Under the pieces are notes generated by a model, which did not search any database, was not told the DNA's origin, and was given only the letters and a program-made list of their open reading frames with translations. From a candidate division KSB1 bacterium (lineage in GTDB: Bacteria; Zhuqueibacterota; JdFR-76; DREG01): 37,020 bases of DNA. Location: the NCBI GenBank assembly GCA_022566355.1, contig JADFJB010000033.1:1-37020 (forward strand). The letters are read 5' to 3'. Made by a program: the position numbers and the translations under genes. Shown one piece after another: positions 24,879 through 33,662 of the stretch (position 1 is the first letter of the stretch; each line of letters opens with the position of its first letter).

Positions 24879-26285
24879 ATGCAAAATTATCAGCCTTCGA
24901 CTCCGCTCAGGCTGCTGGGATTGAGCTATGGTGAGCGGAGTCGAACCATGAATTCACTTTTGTCTGACTCACATTATTTTTTCAGGAATAGTACTAAAAG
25001 AATTCTGCCAGTATTGTGTGGATTGCTTTTTCAATGCTATGTTTGCCATGCCCAGGAGAGTGTCCCGGATTCTGTCCAAATTGGAAAAATTAATGTTATC
25101 GGGAACAATAAAACCAAAGATCATATTGTCACCAGAGAATTGGAATTTAGAACGGATGATTGGGTTTCAACGGATGACCTTAACCAAGCGCGTTTGAGAA
25201 TCGTTAATCTCAATCTATTTAATAATGTTGAGTTTTATTTTGATCAAAATGGCGATTTGTATGATTTAAACATCATTGTATACGAACGATGGTACATTAT
25301 TCCAATTCCCATATTTTTCCGAAATGATCGGGATTGGGACAGACTCTCGTATGGTTTAGGAGTATCCCATGCTAATTTTCGAGGGCGCAACGAACGGCTT
25401 TGGTTATCAGGATGGCTAGGTTATAATCCAAGTTTTAGCTTAAGTTATTATAATCCATGGATTACCACCAAACGACGTATATATTCTCAACTCAGCGCAT
25501 TTTCCCAGAGAATAAAAACCAAATCTTTTCTATTTGTTGGAGAAGATGAAAAACATCATGGGATTTCGTTTGTTCTGGGTCGCCGCTATGGTTTGCATTG
25601 GTATGTGAATACATTATTTGGTTTCAATTTGATTCGAACAACGAATCGTGAAATGTTGTGGAGGCCAACACACCAAAACGATAAAGTTGGTTCCTGGCAA
25701 ATTTCGATTCGACATGATACCAGGGATTTGTGGGAATATCCCAAAAATGGCGCTCATCGTAGATTCTCATTCACACATCATCGCCTGTTAAACGGAGGAT
25801 TGAGTTACAATTTGTTATTTCTTGATTTACGCCAGTACAAAAGTATAAAAGGTGTTGTTCTCGCCGGCAGGTTTTCTACAACCGTTACACAAAACCGTTT
25901 GCCTTCCTACCGCCAACTTTATTTTGGTTATTCTAGACGGATAAGGGGCTATTTCAATGAAATTATTGAGGGTGAAAGGTCAATGATTGCCTCTGCTGAG
26001 TTGCGAATTCCTTTAATTCGAGAACGATTTATACCCCTTTCCCCGGATGCCTGGTATTATTCGTTTATTCAATTCATGAAATTCGGAGTTTATTTGACAT
26101 TGTTTCACGACACAGGGGCTATTTGGGACCAAAAGGAAAAACTGGGGCATCAGCACTTTCTAAGCGGTTCAGGGATAGGGCTGAATATTCTTTTGCCATA
26201 TTCGTCGGTGCTTAGGATCGAACGCGCTTACAATGAAGACGGTATAGGGGAAACCATATTTGATGCACAAATTGCCTTTGATTGA
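24879..26285 (+). CDS. Single-POTRA Omp85-family outer-membrane protein
   Basis: Up to 468 residues. One POTRA domain (IGKINVIGNNKTKDHIVTRE to NNVEFYF, about 70-125) is followed by a barrel with FGYSRRIRGYFNEIIEGE, the Omp85 lid-lock region. The signal peptide lies at about 40-59 (KRILPVLCGLLFQCYVCHAQ). Two starts are possible: ATG 24879, or ATG 24948, which lies eight bases after a GGAG inside a palindromic repeat. Residues 6-23 of the long form merely translate that repeat, so 24948 (445 residues) may be the functional start. Together with the two genes before it, this makes three Omp85 relatives in a row. Confidence 0.83.
   Translation: MQNYQPSTPLRLLGLSYGERSRTMNSLLSDSHYFFRNSTKRILPVLCGLLFQCYVCHAQESVPDSVQIGKINVIGNNKTKDHIVTRELEFRTDDWVSTDDLNQARLRIVNLNLFNNVEFYFDQNGDLYDLNIIVYERWYIIPIPIFFRNDRDWDRLSYGLGVSHANFRGRNERLWLSGWLGYNPSFSLSYYNPWITTKRRIYSQLSAFSQRIKTKSFLFVGEDEKHHGISFVLGRRYGLHWYVNTLFGFNLIRTTNREMLWRPTHQNDKVGSWQISIRHDTRDLWEYPKNGAHRRFSFTHHRLLNGGLSYNLLFLDLRQYKSIKGVVLAGRFSTTVTQNRLPSYRQLYFGYSRRIRGYFNEIIEGERSMIASAELRIPLIRERFIPLSPDAWYYSFIQFMKFGVYLTLFHDTGAIWDQKEKLGHQHFLSGSGIGLNILLPYSSVLRIERAYNEDGIGETIFDAQIAFD
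24896..24945. repeat. REP-like palindrome at the start of an Omp85 gene
   Basis: TTCGACTCCGCTCA (24896-24909) and TGAGCGGAGTCGAA (24932-24945) are perfect complements around a 22-base loop. The sequence is like a palindromic repeat that I recall as widespread between bacterial genes. Here it lies between two candidate start codons and its right arm supplies the GGAG before the ATG at 24948. Confidence 0.85.
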
Positions 26286-26294
26286 GTGCGATTT

Positions 26295-27029
26295 ATGGCG
26301 CATTTAGAGAGTTTTATTGTATCCCCCAACCAGGTGAATAACAATCAATTGCTCATCTCCGGCAAGGAATACCATCATCTTTCTAAAGTCAAGCGAAAAC
26401 GAAAAGGGGATCGTATTTCAGTTACGGATGGCGCCGGCAATTTTTATTTTGTGAAAATTCAAAAAATTCATTCCAACGAAGCTGTTTGTGAAATCCTAAA
26501 AACAGTTCGGAAAGTGGGTGAGCCGGTAATTTCAATCCATGTTATCCAGGGATTGTTGAAATGCCAGCGCATGGATTGGCTGATAGAAAAAGGAACTGAA
26601 TTGGGTGTATCCCACTTTTACCCTGTGATGACTGAATTTTGTGAAGCCCAGACATCAGATGTAAAATTGAAACGCTGGCAGCGTATTTCCCGGTCTGCTG
26701 TAAAGCAATGCGGCCGCTCTGTCTTTCCGGAAATTCACCCAATGCAAAAACTCGAAAATCTATGGGAAGAACTACCTAAGCCTGTTTGGTTTGCCCATCC
26801 AAAGGAAGAAATAAAATTGTCAAATGCAATCGATATTAAGAAAAAAATAAAAAGTTCGAATGCGATTTCTCTACTAATCGGGCCTGAAGGCGGATTTAGT
26901 GAGCATGAATTAAATACATTTAAAGATAGAGGATTTATCCAGGTTTCACTTGGAAACCGTCGTTTGCGTGCGGAAACTGCTGCAATATCTATGGTTTTAT
27001 TGGCTTTGCAGGAGTTTGGGGAAATTTAG
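26295..27029 (+). CDS. rsmE: 16S rRNA (uracil1498-N3)-methyltransferase
   Basis: A SPOUT-fold methyltransferase that modifies U1498 of 16S rRNA. ISGKEYHHLSKVKRKRKGD in the N-terminal PUA-like part, the central QGLLKCQRMDWLIEKGTELGV, the SAM-binding LLIGPEGGFSEHE, and the knot residues SLGNRRLRAETA are all characteristic. It is about 244 residues. An in-frame GTG at 26286, directly after the preceding stop, is an alternative start. It lies nine bases downstream of the Omp85 gene, so the two are probably co-transcribed. Confidence 0.95.
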   Translation: MAHLESFIVSPNQVNNNQLLISGKEYHHLSKVKRKRKGDRISVTDGAGNFYFVKIQKIHSNEAVCEILKTVRKVGEPVISIHVIQGLLKCQRMDWLIEKGTELGVSHFYPVMTEFCEAQTSDVKLKRWQRISRSAVKQCGRSVFPEIHPMQKLENLWEELPKPVWFAHPKEEIKLSNAIDIKKKIKSSNAISLLIGPEGGFSEHELNTFKDRGFIQVSLGNRRLRAETAAISMVLLALQEFGEI

Positions 27030-27229
27030 TGAAGATGCATATAATTAAAAATTTAGTTGTATATAGTTGAGAAATTATTGTCCATAAGAAAAGAACTTTG
27101 ACTAGAGTTAATTTATCTATTAAGTTTTAATTTTTTGAATGCAACCAAGATTCATTTGTAATGTAGTGAGGATAATAATTAAAAATTGTGGTGAAATGTT
27201 CATAAAAATAAGTAATAAAAAAGAACTGA

Positions 27230-27706
27230 ATGAAACCGAAAATTTATCTTGAAACGACAGTAGTCAGTTACTATACAGCTCATATGAGCAGAGATTTAAT
27301 TATTGCTGGTCATCAGCAAATTACAAGGGAATGGTGGGGCTTTCAATTAAATAAATTTGATCCTTATATTTCAGGAATTGTCCATAATGAGATTTCGAGA
27401 GGAGATGAAAATGCAGCTCAAAAGAGAGTTATGGTTGTAAAGGATTTTAATTATTTAGAAATGAATTCGGAAGTTTTAAAATTAGCCCAGGTATATTTTG
27501 ATACTCTTGATTTACAAGATAAATCTCGATTAGATTCCTTACATTTAGCTCTAGCTGTTCAACATGGAATGGATTATTTAATAAGTTGGAATTTTGTACA
27601 TATAGTTGGTGCTCGTCCTAGAAAAATAATAGACGAAATTAATTATCAAAAGGGTATAAAAAATCCGATTTTTTGTACCCCGGAAGAATTAATGGAAGAG
27701 GTCTAA
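27230..27706 (+). CDS. PIN-domain ribonuclease toxin (VapC-like)
   Basis: A 158-residue PIN domain. Conserved acidic positions are visible in IYLETTVVSYY (Glu8, where many relatives have Asp), in IVHNEI, and in DSLHLALAV. DYLISWNFVHI is the usual C-terminal motif of this VapC-like group. These proteins cleave RNA in a metal-dependent way and are neutralised by a small antitoxin. Here the antitoxin gene starts two bases downstream, the reverse of the usual order. The gene opens an accessory island after rsmE and probably has its own promoter in the 200-base AT-rich gap. Confidence 0.83.
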   Translation: MKPKIYLETTVVSYYTAHMSRDLIIAGHQQITREWWGFQLNKFDPYISGIVHNEISRGDENAAQKRVMVVKDFNYLEMNSEVLKLAQVYFDTLDLQDKSRLDSLHLALAVQHGMDYLISWNFVHIVGARPRKIIDEINYQKGIKNPIFCTPEELMEEV

Positions 27707-27707
27707 A

Positions 27708-27878
27708 ATGAAAGATAAGATCGTGGATGAAGTCAGAAAAATTCGAAAAGAAATTGAATCTGAAAATAACGATAATTGGGATCAATTGTTGACCTATTTT
27801 GAGGAGAGACAGAAACGTCACAAAAATAAATTATATAAAGGAGCTCCTAAATCTCTTCCCAAAAGGGATGTTGCATAG
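27708..27878 (+). CDS. Small antitoxin partner of the PIN toxin
   Basis: A 56-residue ORF whose ATG follows the PIN gene stop by one base (TAAAATG). It encodes KIVDEVRKIRKEIESENN, then WDQLLTYFEERQKRHKNK and a short KGAPKSLPKRD tail. Small proteins of this design (EVRKIRxE ... DLxxxFExxxxRQ) commonly accompany PIN toxins of this type. The charged helical sequence and lack of a DNA-binding motif suggest direct toxin binding. It is too short for most gene callers but well supported by position. Confidence 0.75.
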   Translation: MKDKIVDEVRKIRKEIESENNDNWDQLLTYFEERQKRHKNKLYKGAPKSLPKRDVA

Positions 27879-27986
27879 GATTTTATTTTTTTCATTGAAC
27901 AATTTTGATTTTCCTAAGAACCAAGTTGGTAGCAAGTGCCGGTAAAGAAATAAAGGAAATCAACCCACTGAATTAGGATTGAAAAT

Positions 27987-28238
27987 ATGTGGAATATGAA
28001 TGAAGTAAAGAGGATCGAGTATAAAAGCAATTATGTGTACTTTGTCGAATTTGATGATGGTTCGAACGGAGATGTGGATTTTTCAGAATATATTGGTAAA
28101 GGTCCCGTATTCGAACCATTTAGGGAACAGGAGTTTTTTCAAAGAGCGACAATCGAAGGTGGTACGATTTCATGGCCAAATGGAGTTGACATTGCGCCTG
28201 AGACATTGTATGAAAAGTTAATTGCACTCAACCGCTAG
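27987..28238 (+). CDS. DUF2442 domain protein
   Basis: An 83-residue protein matching the DUF2442 pattern: YVYFVEFDDGSNGDVDFSEYI in the first half, GPVFEPFREQEFFQRATIEGGTISWPNGVDIAPETLYE in the second. The fold is small and the function unknown. The genes often pair with DUF4160 genes in suspected toxin-antitoxin modules, but no DUF4160 is present within the 108 bases upstream or downstream, so this is an orphan. Its neighbours are other toxin-antitoxin genes. A second ATG at 27996 is possible. Confidence 0.78.
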   Translation: MWNMNEVKRIEYKSNYVYFVEFDDGSNGDVDFSEYIGKGPVFEPFREQEFFQRATIEGGTISWPNGVDIAPETLYEKLIALNR

Positions 28239-28347
28239 AGGCTAGAGGTTGGAGACTAGCTGTAAGACGGGAAACGGAGAAAACCACGGAGGCACAAAGA
28301 CGTGAAAAGGCACAAAGCGGAAAGTAAAAATAAACATTAATGTGATA

Positions 28348-28380
28348 AAACCTCTCAGGTTTTCGAAACCTGAGAGGTTT
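28348..28380. repeat. Perfect 15-bp palindrome with TCG loop
   Basis: AAACCTCTCAGGTTT (28348-28362) and AAACCTGAGAGGTTT (28366-28380) are exact complements around a three-base loop. It resembles intergenic AACCT-CAGG palindromes that I recall from Bacteroidetes and relatives. It could act as a bidirectional terminator, although only three T residues follow. Confidence 0.85.
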
Positions 28381-28589
28381 AGTGTTTGATTAATTCATCA
28401 CATAACAAATGACACAGTATTAGACTAAATAGTATGCAATTATTTTAACTTACAAAACATTACCATTTATTAACTAAAACAACCATAAATAGATATAAAT
28501 AAATAGAAGAGAATATAAGTTTATCGCTTTAAAAAACTGATATCTTTAGAATTTTGAGCTTAAAAATTATTACTTCTAATCCGTTTACG

Positions 28590-28687
28590 AATTGTTACTT
28601 GTTTCATAAACGATTAAATACCGTCGTAAAATCTTCCCTTGCTTTCCCTTACATTTTATAGATTTACACCTCTAATTATTTTATCTT
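28590..28687. repeat. Duplicated leader, copy 1 (upstream of the antitoxin-MntA-HepT genes)
   Basis: This segment aligns over its whole length, at roughly three-quarters identity by eye, with 29826-29922. The pair share an exact 17-base block AATTGTTACTTGTTTCA (28590-28606 and 29826-29842) and end in ATTTTATCTT. Similarity may extend about 60 bases further upstream in both. Confidence 0.75.
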
Positions 28688-28792
28688 AAGACCCATATAT
28701 TATTTTAATTTAAGTTTCGATAAATAAAGTGTCATTTGTTAAAACTTAAACACCAATTTTTTAAGGTGATAGTAAAATTAAGAGGACATATT

Positions 28793-28978
28793 ATGGAAAT
28801 TGCAAAATCCTATATTACTGATGAGGAGGGTTCCATCAAAAGTGTGGTTATTGACTTCAAAACATTTAAAAGACTAGAAAACATTTTACTTGATCAGGGG
28901 CTTGCCAAGGCAATGAACGAAGTAGAAAGTGACAACGAACATTCAATTGATGACGCTAAGCTCTTGGTAAAAGAATAA
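28793..28978 (+). CDS. Orphan antitoxin-like protein
   Basis: A 61-residue protein: SYITDEEGSIKSVVIDFKTFKRLENILLDQGLAKAMNEVE, then an acidic tail with IDDAKLLVKE. This is the layout of Phd/RelB-type antitoxins that pair with RelE/ParE toxins. The ATG at 28793 follows AGAGGA; an in-frame TTG at 28736 would add 19 residues but has no support. The stop overlaps the start of what should be the toxin gene, but that frame closes after nine codons, so the toxin is lost. Confidence 0.7.
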   Translation: MEIAKSYITDEEGSIKSVVIDFKTFKRLENILLDQGLAKAMNEVESDNEHSIDDAKLLVKE

Positions 28979-29007
28979 TGAAAGTGCCAGTCTATAAAAA
29001 AGCGTGA
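28978..29007 (+). pseudogene. Beheaded RelE/ParE-like toxin start
   Basis: An ATG overlapping the antitoxin stop (TAATG) opens a frame of nine codons, MKVPVYKKA, and then a TGA. This is what the first residues of a RelE/ParE toxin look like; the rest is gone and the MntA gene begins within 25 bases. Inference from position and a very short sequence. Confidence 0.4.
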
Positions 29008-29030
29008 TAATTAAACGAATGGAAGATTCA

Positions 29031-29321
29031 ATGGATCCTAAAGAAATAATTCACCTATTGAAAATATTTAAAGAAGAAAATAAGAATAAATATCATATAA
29101 AAAAAATTGGAATTTTTGGATCAGTTGCTAAAGATAGAATGAATGAGAAAAGTGATATTGATATTGTTGTAAATTTGACAAAACAGGACTTGTTTGAATT
29201 AATCGGTATTAAGCAGGATTTAGAGGAAAGACTAAAATGTCCAATCGATATTGTTAGTTATAGGAAAACAATGAATTCATTCCTTAAAAAACGAATCGAT
29301 GAGGAAGCAGTTTATGTATGA
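29031..29321 (+). CDS. mntA: MntA-type nucleotidyltransferase antitoxin
   Basis: A 96-residue minimal nucleotidyltransferase. The active site GSX10DXD is exact: Gly30-Ser31 then Asp42-Ile43-Asp44 (GSVAKDRMNEKSDID). In the characterised HepT/MntA systems such proteins neutralise the HEPN RNase by adding AMP units to a tyrosine. The ATG at 29031 follows GGAAG by five bases; ATG 29019 or GTG 29004 are in-frame alternatives. It overlaps the HEPN gene by eight bases, as expected for a coupled toxin-antitoxin pair. Confidence 0.87.
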   Translation: MDPKEIIHLLKIFKEENKNKYHIKKIGIFGSVAKDRMNEKSDIDIVVNLTKQDLFELIGIKQDLEERLKCPIDIVSYRKTMNSFLKKRIDEEAVYV

Positions 29322-29685
29322 TAAAGAACTTGCTAAAGAAATACTAAATCAAATTTATCATGCAACAGAGCTTATTTTGCAACGGTTTGAGTCAATTCAT
29401 AATGTTACTGATTTTACAAATAGCACAGCTGGAATGGAAAAACTAGATTCTATTTGTATGCAGCTTATAGTAATTGGTGAGGGATTAAAAAATTTTGATA
29501 AAGTTACTGAAAACTCTATTTTGTCAAAATATCGCCAAATCGAATGGAAGAAAGCAAAAGGATTAAGGGATATTATTACTCATCACTATATTGACATCAA
29601 TGCTGAAGCTATTTATGACATATGTAAACATAAAATAGATAAATTAGCAGAAACCGTTAATAAAATATTAGAAGATATTGAATGA
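29314..29685 (+). CDS. hepT: HepT-type HEPN ribonuclease toxin
   Basis: A 123-residue all-helical HEPN protein. The motif RX4HXY is exact: Arg85, His90 and Tyr92 in GLRDIITHHY. Arg and His form the RNase site and the tyrosine is the residue AMPylated by MntA in characterised pairs. The ATG at 29314 overlaps the end of mntA and is preceded by GAGGAAG. An earlier ATG at 29299 would add five residues. All key residues are intact, so the module looks functional. Confidence 0.88.
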   Translation: MYDKELAKEILNQIYHATELILQRFESIHNVTDFTNSTAGMEKLDSICMQLIVIGEGLKNFDKVTENSILSKYRQIEWKKAKGLRDIITHHYIDINAEAIYDICKHKIDKLAETVNKILEDIE

Positions 29686-29825
29686 TTAATTTATAGAATC
29701 ATGTATAATTAAGATATTCAATTGACTTAATTGCTTTGATTTAAATTTGGCCAAATCAGTCGGTTCGCACTTTTTTAAGATATATCTTAAAATCTTTGAT
29801 GAGTTTAACTTCTTCCCATTGATCT

Positions 29826-29922
29826 AATTGTTACTTGTTTCACAAAAAATTAATACTTTCGCTAAACCTTCACAAGCTTTCCACTATAATTTTCTAGATT
29901 TATCCCCTTATTTATTTTATCT
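29826..29922. repeat. Duplicated leader, copy 2 (upstream of metH)
   Basis: The partner of 28590-28687, with the same exact 17-base block and similar spacing to the following gene (about 60 bases to metH). No cobalamin or SAM riboswitch motif is evident in the 296-base gap before metH. Confidence 0.75.
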
Positions 29923-29981
29923 TTTGTTCTTAAATTTTAATTTAATTCAATGTAAACAATAAATGGTTCGATAAAATAATA

Positions 29982-32900
29982 ATGAACTCAACCCAAAAAA
30001 TACTGCAAGAAATCTTATCCAAACGAATCTTGGTTCTCGATGGTGCAATGGGAACCATGATCCAGAGCTATCAATTGCAGGAAGAGGATTTTAGAGGTGA
30101 TCAATTTGCGGACCATCTTTATGACTTGAAAGGAAATAATGACATCCTTTCCATAACCAAGCCACAAATCATTGTAGAAATTCATAGGTCATTTTTAGAA
30201 GCAGGATCGGATATCATTGAAACCAATACCTTCAATGCAACCCCAATATCTCAATTGGATTATCATACTGAATCTGCAGTTTACGAGATAAACCTTGCAT
30301 CTGCAAAGATTGCCCGGCAAGTTGCTGCAGAATTTACAGAGAATCAACCGGAAAAACCCAGGTTCGTGGCAGGTGCGCTTGGTCCGACCAATAAAACCTT
30401 GTCTCTTTCGCCTGATGTCAATGATCCCGGTTATCGAAACATTTCTTTTTCTGAAATGGCTTCTGCTTACGGTGAGCAAATCATCGGACTTGTCGAGGGT
30501 GGGGTAGACATCCTTTTAGTGGAAACCATATTTGATACTTTGAATGCAAAAGCAGCGCTCTATGCCATTTCGGAGTATTTTGAATCCAGTGGAAATAGCA
30601 TTCCAGTGATGATTTCCGGAACGATAATAGATGCCAGCGGCAGAACACTCTCCGGTCAAACAACTGAAGCATTCTATATCTCAGTATCGCATATGCAAAA
30701 TCTACTCAGCGTGGGGTTGAACTGTTCACTCGGCTCGCCCCAAATGAGGCCGTTTATCGAAGAAATGGCCAGGATAGCATCCTACCATGTTAGCCTTTAT
30801 CCGAATGCCGGTCTACCCAATGAATTTGGCGGTTATGATGAGACACCGGAGTTTATGGCAGCACAAATTGATGAGTATGCCAAAAGCGGTTTCCTAAACA
30901 TTGTGGGTGGTTGTTGTGGAACAACCCCGGATCATATTCGGGCAATTGCCGAAGTCGTTCAAGGATATCCTCCCAGGAAAATTCCACAAAGCAAACCCTA
31001 TCTCAGGTTGAGTGGACTCGAGGCTCTCGTCGTACGTCCGGATACCAATTTTGTCAATGTGGGTGAACGCACTAATGTAGCGGGTTCAAGAAGATTCGCA
31101 AAATTAATAATAGGGCAAGATTATGAAAAGGCGCTGTCTGTCGCCAGGCAGCAAGTAGAAAGTGGCGCTCAAATTTTGGACGTCAATATGGACGAAGGTA
31201 TGTTGGATTCCGAGCAGGTCATGACTACTTTCCTTTACCTGGTTGCTACAGAGCCTGATATTTGTAAAATTCCCATTATGATTGATTCATCCAAATGGTC
31301 GGTAATCGAAGCAGGCCTCCGTTGTCTGCAAGGAAAGTGTGTAGTGAATTCCATCAGCTTAAAAGGCGGCGAAGAGGAATTTAAAGCACAAGCTCGCAGC
31401 ATTTTGAGGTACGGTGCGGCAGTTATTGTAATGGCTTTTGACGAACAAGGCCAGGCAGATAACTTTGAGCGCAAGATTGAGATCTGTCGACGAACTTATG
31501 ACATATTAACGAAAGAGATTGGATTTAAACCGAAGGACATTATTTTTGATCCCAATATACTCACTGTTGCAACAGGCATGCAAGAACATAATAATTATGC
31601 AGTAGATTACATTAACGCAACAAGATGGATTAAAGAACAATTGCCATTAGCGCATGTAAGTGGCGGTGTGAGTAACATTTCTTTTTCATTCAGAAGTAAT
31701 GAGCAAGTACGAAGGGCAATGCACTCTGCATTTCTATTTCATGCAATAGAAGCAGGTATGGATATGGGCATCGTAAATGCCGGCCAGCTCGATGTCTACG
31801 AAGATATCGACAAAGATTTACTCGAAAGAGTAGAAGATGTATTACTGAATCGACGCACGGATGCGACTGAGAGATTAGTGGAATTTGCAGAAACTATCGG
31901 AAGAAATGGTAAAGTTAAGGTAAAGACTGATGAATGGCGCAAATTAAGTGTGGAAGAGCGCTTAAAACACGCGCTTGTAAAAGGGATAGTCGACCACATT
32001 ATTGAAGATACCGAAGAAGCCAGGCAACAATATCCGGAGCCTTTAAAGGTGATTGAAGGACCCTTGATGGATGGCATGAATATCGTTGGCGATTTGTTCG
32101 GATCGGGAAAGATGTTCTTACCACAAGTGGTAAAAAGCGCCCGTGTCATGAAGAAAGCTGTTTCTCATTTAGTCCCATATATTGATGCGGAAAAAGCCAA
32201 GGCCAAAGTTGTACGATCTAAAGCCAAAATCTTACTTGCCACCGTCAAAGGAGACGTTCACGATATCGGCAAAAAGATTGTTGGCGTTGTGCTTGCATGC
32301 AATAATTATGAAGTTATTGATCTTGGAGTAATGGTGCCGGCTGATAAAATACTGAATAAAGCGATAGAAAATGACGTGGATATTATTGGCCTGAGTGGAT
32401 TGATTACTCCATCTCTGGATGAGATGCAGCACGTTGCTGCTGAAATGGAGCGTTTGAATTTTACCAAACCCTTGCTGATCGGCGGCGCTACAACTTCTCG
32501 AATTCATACAGCCGTCAAAATTGCTGAAAATTATTCCGGACCGACAGTACACGTTTTGGATGCCTCCCGGAGTGTGCCGGTGGTTTCGAAATTAACAACT
32601 CCGGATAATAAAGAAGGCTTTGTAAAAGAGATTGAAGAGGAATACAAAGGTGTTAGGGAAGAGCATTATCGAAGACAATCTAAAAAGCAATTCCTCTCAT
32701 TCCAGCAAGCACAAAAGAATAAATTCCAAATCAATTGGAAAGACACCAATATTACCACGCCGAATAAATTAGGAATAACCGTATTCAAAAATTATCCTTT
32801 AAATGAAATAAGACCCTATATTGATTGGAAACCATTTTTTATTACCTGGGAATTAAAAGGGAATTATCCGGATATCTTCGAAGATCCGAAGGTAGGGGAG

Positions 32901-33662
32901 GAAGCTAAGATATTATTTGATGAGGCGAATTCCATGTTAGATAATATCATCCAGGATAAGTTACTAACGGCAAATGGAGTCATTGGATTATTTCCGGCAA
33001 ATTCCGTAGTAGATGATATTGAAGTTTACAAGGATGAGGCAAGGACAGAAAATTTAGCAAAGTTCCATACCCTTCGGCAACAAACGCTTAAATCGGCTGG
33101 CAATCCGAACCGGGCTTTAGCAGATTACGTTGCTCCAAAAGGAACAGTGGATGATTACATAGGTGGATTTGCAGCGAGTGTTGGTTTTGGTGTTGATGAG
33201 ATGGTTAAACAATTTGAGAAAGAATATGATGATTATAATGCCATCATGGTGAAAGCGCTTGCCGATCGTTTTGCTGAAGCTTTTGCGGAGCTTTTGCATG
33301 AGAAAGTCCGTAATGAAATTTGGACGTACGCACCCGTCGAAAAATTTACGAATAAAGAGCTTATCAGGGAAAAGTACCAGGGGATCCGTCCCGCACCCGG
33401 TTATCCGGCCTGTCCTGATCATACTGAGAAACTTACTTTATTTGAATTGTTAGAAGTCGAAAAACATACCGGTATCCAACTAACAGAGAATTTAGCTATG
33501 CTTCCGGCGGCATCCGTTTGTGGTATTTATTTTTCGCACCCCGATGCCAATTATTTTAGTGTCGGAAAGTTACTGAAGGATCAAATAGAAGATTATGCCG
33601 CGCGAAAAGGAATGGCTGTTGAAGAAGTTGAAAGATGGCTATCTCCCGCATTGGGCTATTGA
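29982..33662 (+). CDS. metH: Cobalamin-dependent methionine synthase
   Basis: Transfers the methyl group of methyltetrahydrofolate to homocysteine through cobalamin. At 1226 residues it is full length. The homocysteine domain (1 to about 325) has zinc ligands Cys248 (GLNCSLG) and the CC pair near 311 (GGCCGTT). The pterin domain starts near 350 ([16 protein letters not shown]). The cap is near 650-735. The cobalamin domain carries DVHDIG with His760 as the axial ligand. The C-terminal activation domain contains [12 protein letters not shown] near 1136, which binds SAM. It appears to be a single-gene unit. Confidence 0.97.
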   Translation: MNSTQKILQEILSKRILVLDGAMGTMIQSYQLQEEDFRGDQFADHLYDLKGNNDILSITKPQIIVEIHRSFLEAGSDIIETNTFNATPISQLDYHTESAVYEINLASAKIARQVAAEFTENQPEKPRFVAGALGPTNKTLSLSPDVNDPGYRNISFSEMASAYGEQIIGLVEGGVDILLVETIFDTLNAKAALYAISEYFESSGNSIPVMISGTIIDASGRTLSGQTTEAFYISVSHMQNLLSVGLNCSLGSPQMRPFIEEMARIASYHVSLYPNAGLPNEFGGYDETPEFMAAQIDEYAKSGFLNIVGGCCGTTPDHIRAIAEVVQGYPPRKIPQSKPYLRLSGLEALVVRPDTNFVNVGERTNVAGSRRFAKLIIGQDYEKALSVARQQVESGAQILDVNMDEGMLDSEQVMTTFLYLVATEPDICKIPIMIDSSKWSVIEAGLRCLQGKCVVNSISLKGGEEEFKAQARSILRYGAAVIVMAFDEQGQADNFERKIEICRRTYDILTKEIGFKPKDIIFDPNILTVATGMQEHNNYAVDYINATRWIKEQLPLAHVSGGVSNISFSFRSNEQVRRAMHSAFLFHAIEAGMDMGIVNAGQLDVYEDIDKDLLERVEDVLLNRRTDATERLVEFAETIGRNGKVKVKTDEWRKLSVEERLKHALVKGIVDHIIEDTEEARQQYPEPLKVIEGPLMDGMNIVGDLFGSGKMFLPQVVKSARVMKKAVSHLVPYIDAEKAKAKVVRSKAKILLATVKGDVHDIGKKIVGVVLACNNYEVIDLGVMVPADKILNKAIENDVDIIGLSGLITPSLDEMQHVAAEMERLNFTKPLLIGGATTSRIHTAVKIAENYSGPTVHVLDASRSVPVVSKLTTPDNKEGFVKEIEEEYKGVREEHYRRQSKKQFLSFQQAQKNKFQINWKDTNITTPNKLGITVFKNYPLNEIRPYIDWKPFFITWELKGNYPDIFEDPKVGEEAKILFDEANSMLDNIIQDKLLTANGVIGLFPANSVVDDIEVYKDEARTENLAKFHTLRQQTLKSAGNPNRALADYVAPKGTVDDYIGGFAASVGFGVDEMVKQFEKEYDDYNAIMVKALADRFAEAFAELLHEKVRNEIWTYAPVEKFTNKELIREKYQGIRPAPGYPACPDHTEKLTLFELLEVEKHTGIQLTENLAMLPAASVCGIYFSHPDANYFSVGKLLKDQIEDYAARKGMAVEEVERWLSPALGY

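Larger units (their letters stand above)
28239..28792. other. Intergenic region of the toxin-antitoxin island
   Basis: About 550 bases without a gene. From left: low-complexity GA-rich repeat-like DNA (28240-28322, including CCACGGAGGCACAAAGAC), a perfect 15-base-pair palindrome (28348-28380), AT-rich DNA, then a segment duplicated upstream of metH (28590-28687). Confidence 0.75.

Noticed and set aside
29686-29981. Cobalamin or SAM riboswitch upstream of metH
   Set aside because: No B12-box-like or SAM-box-like conserved blocks are visible; only the duplicated AT-rich leader is present.
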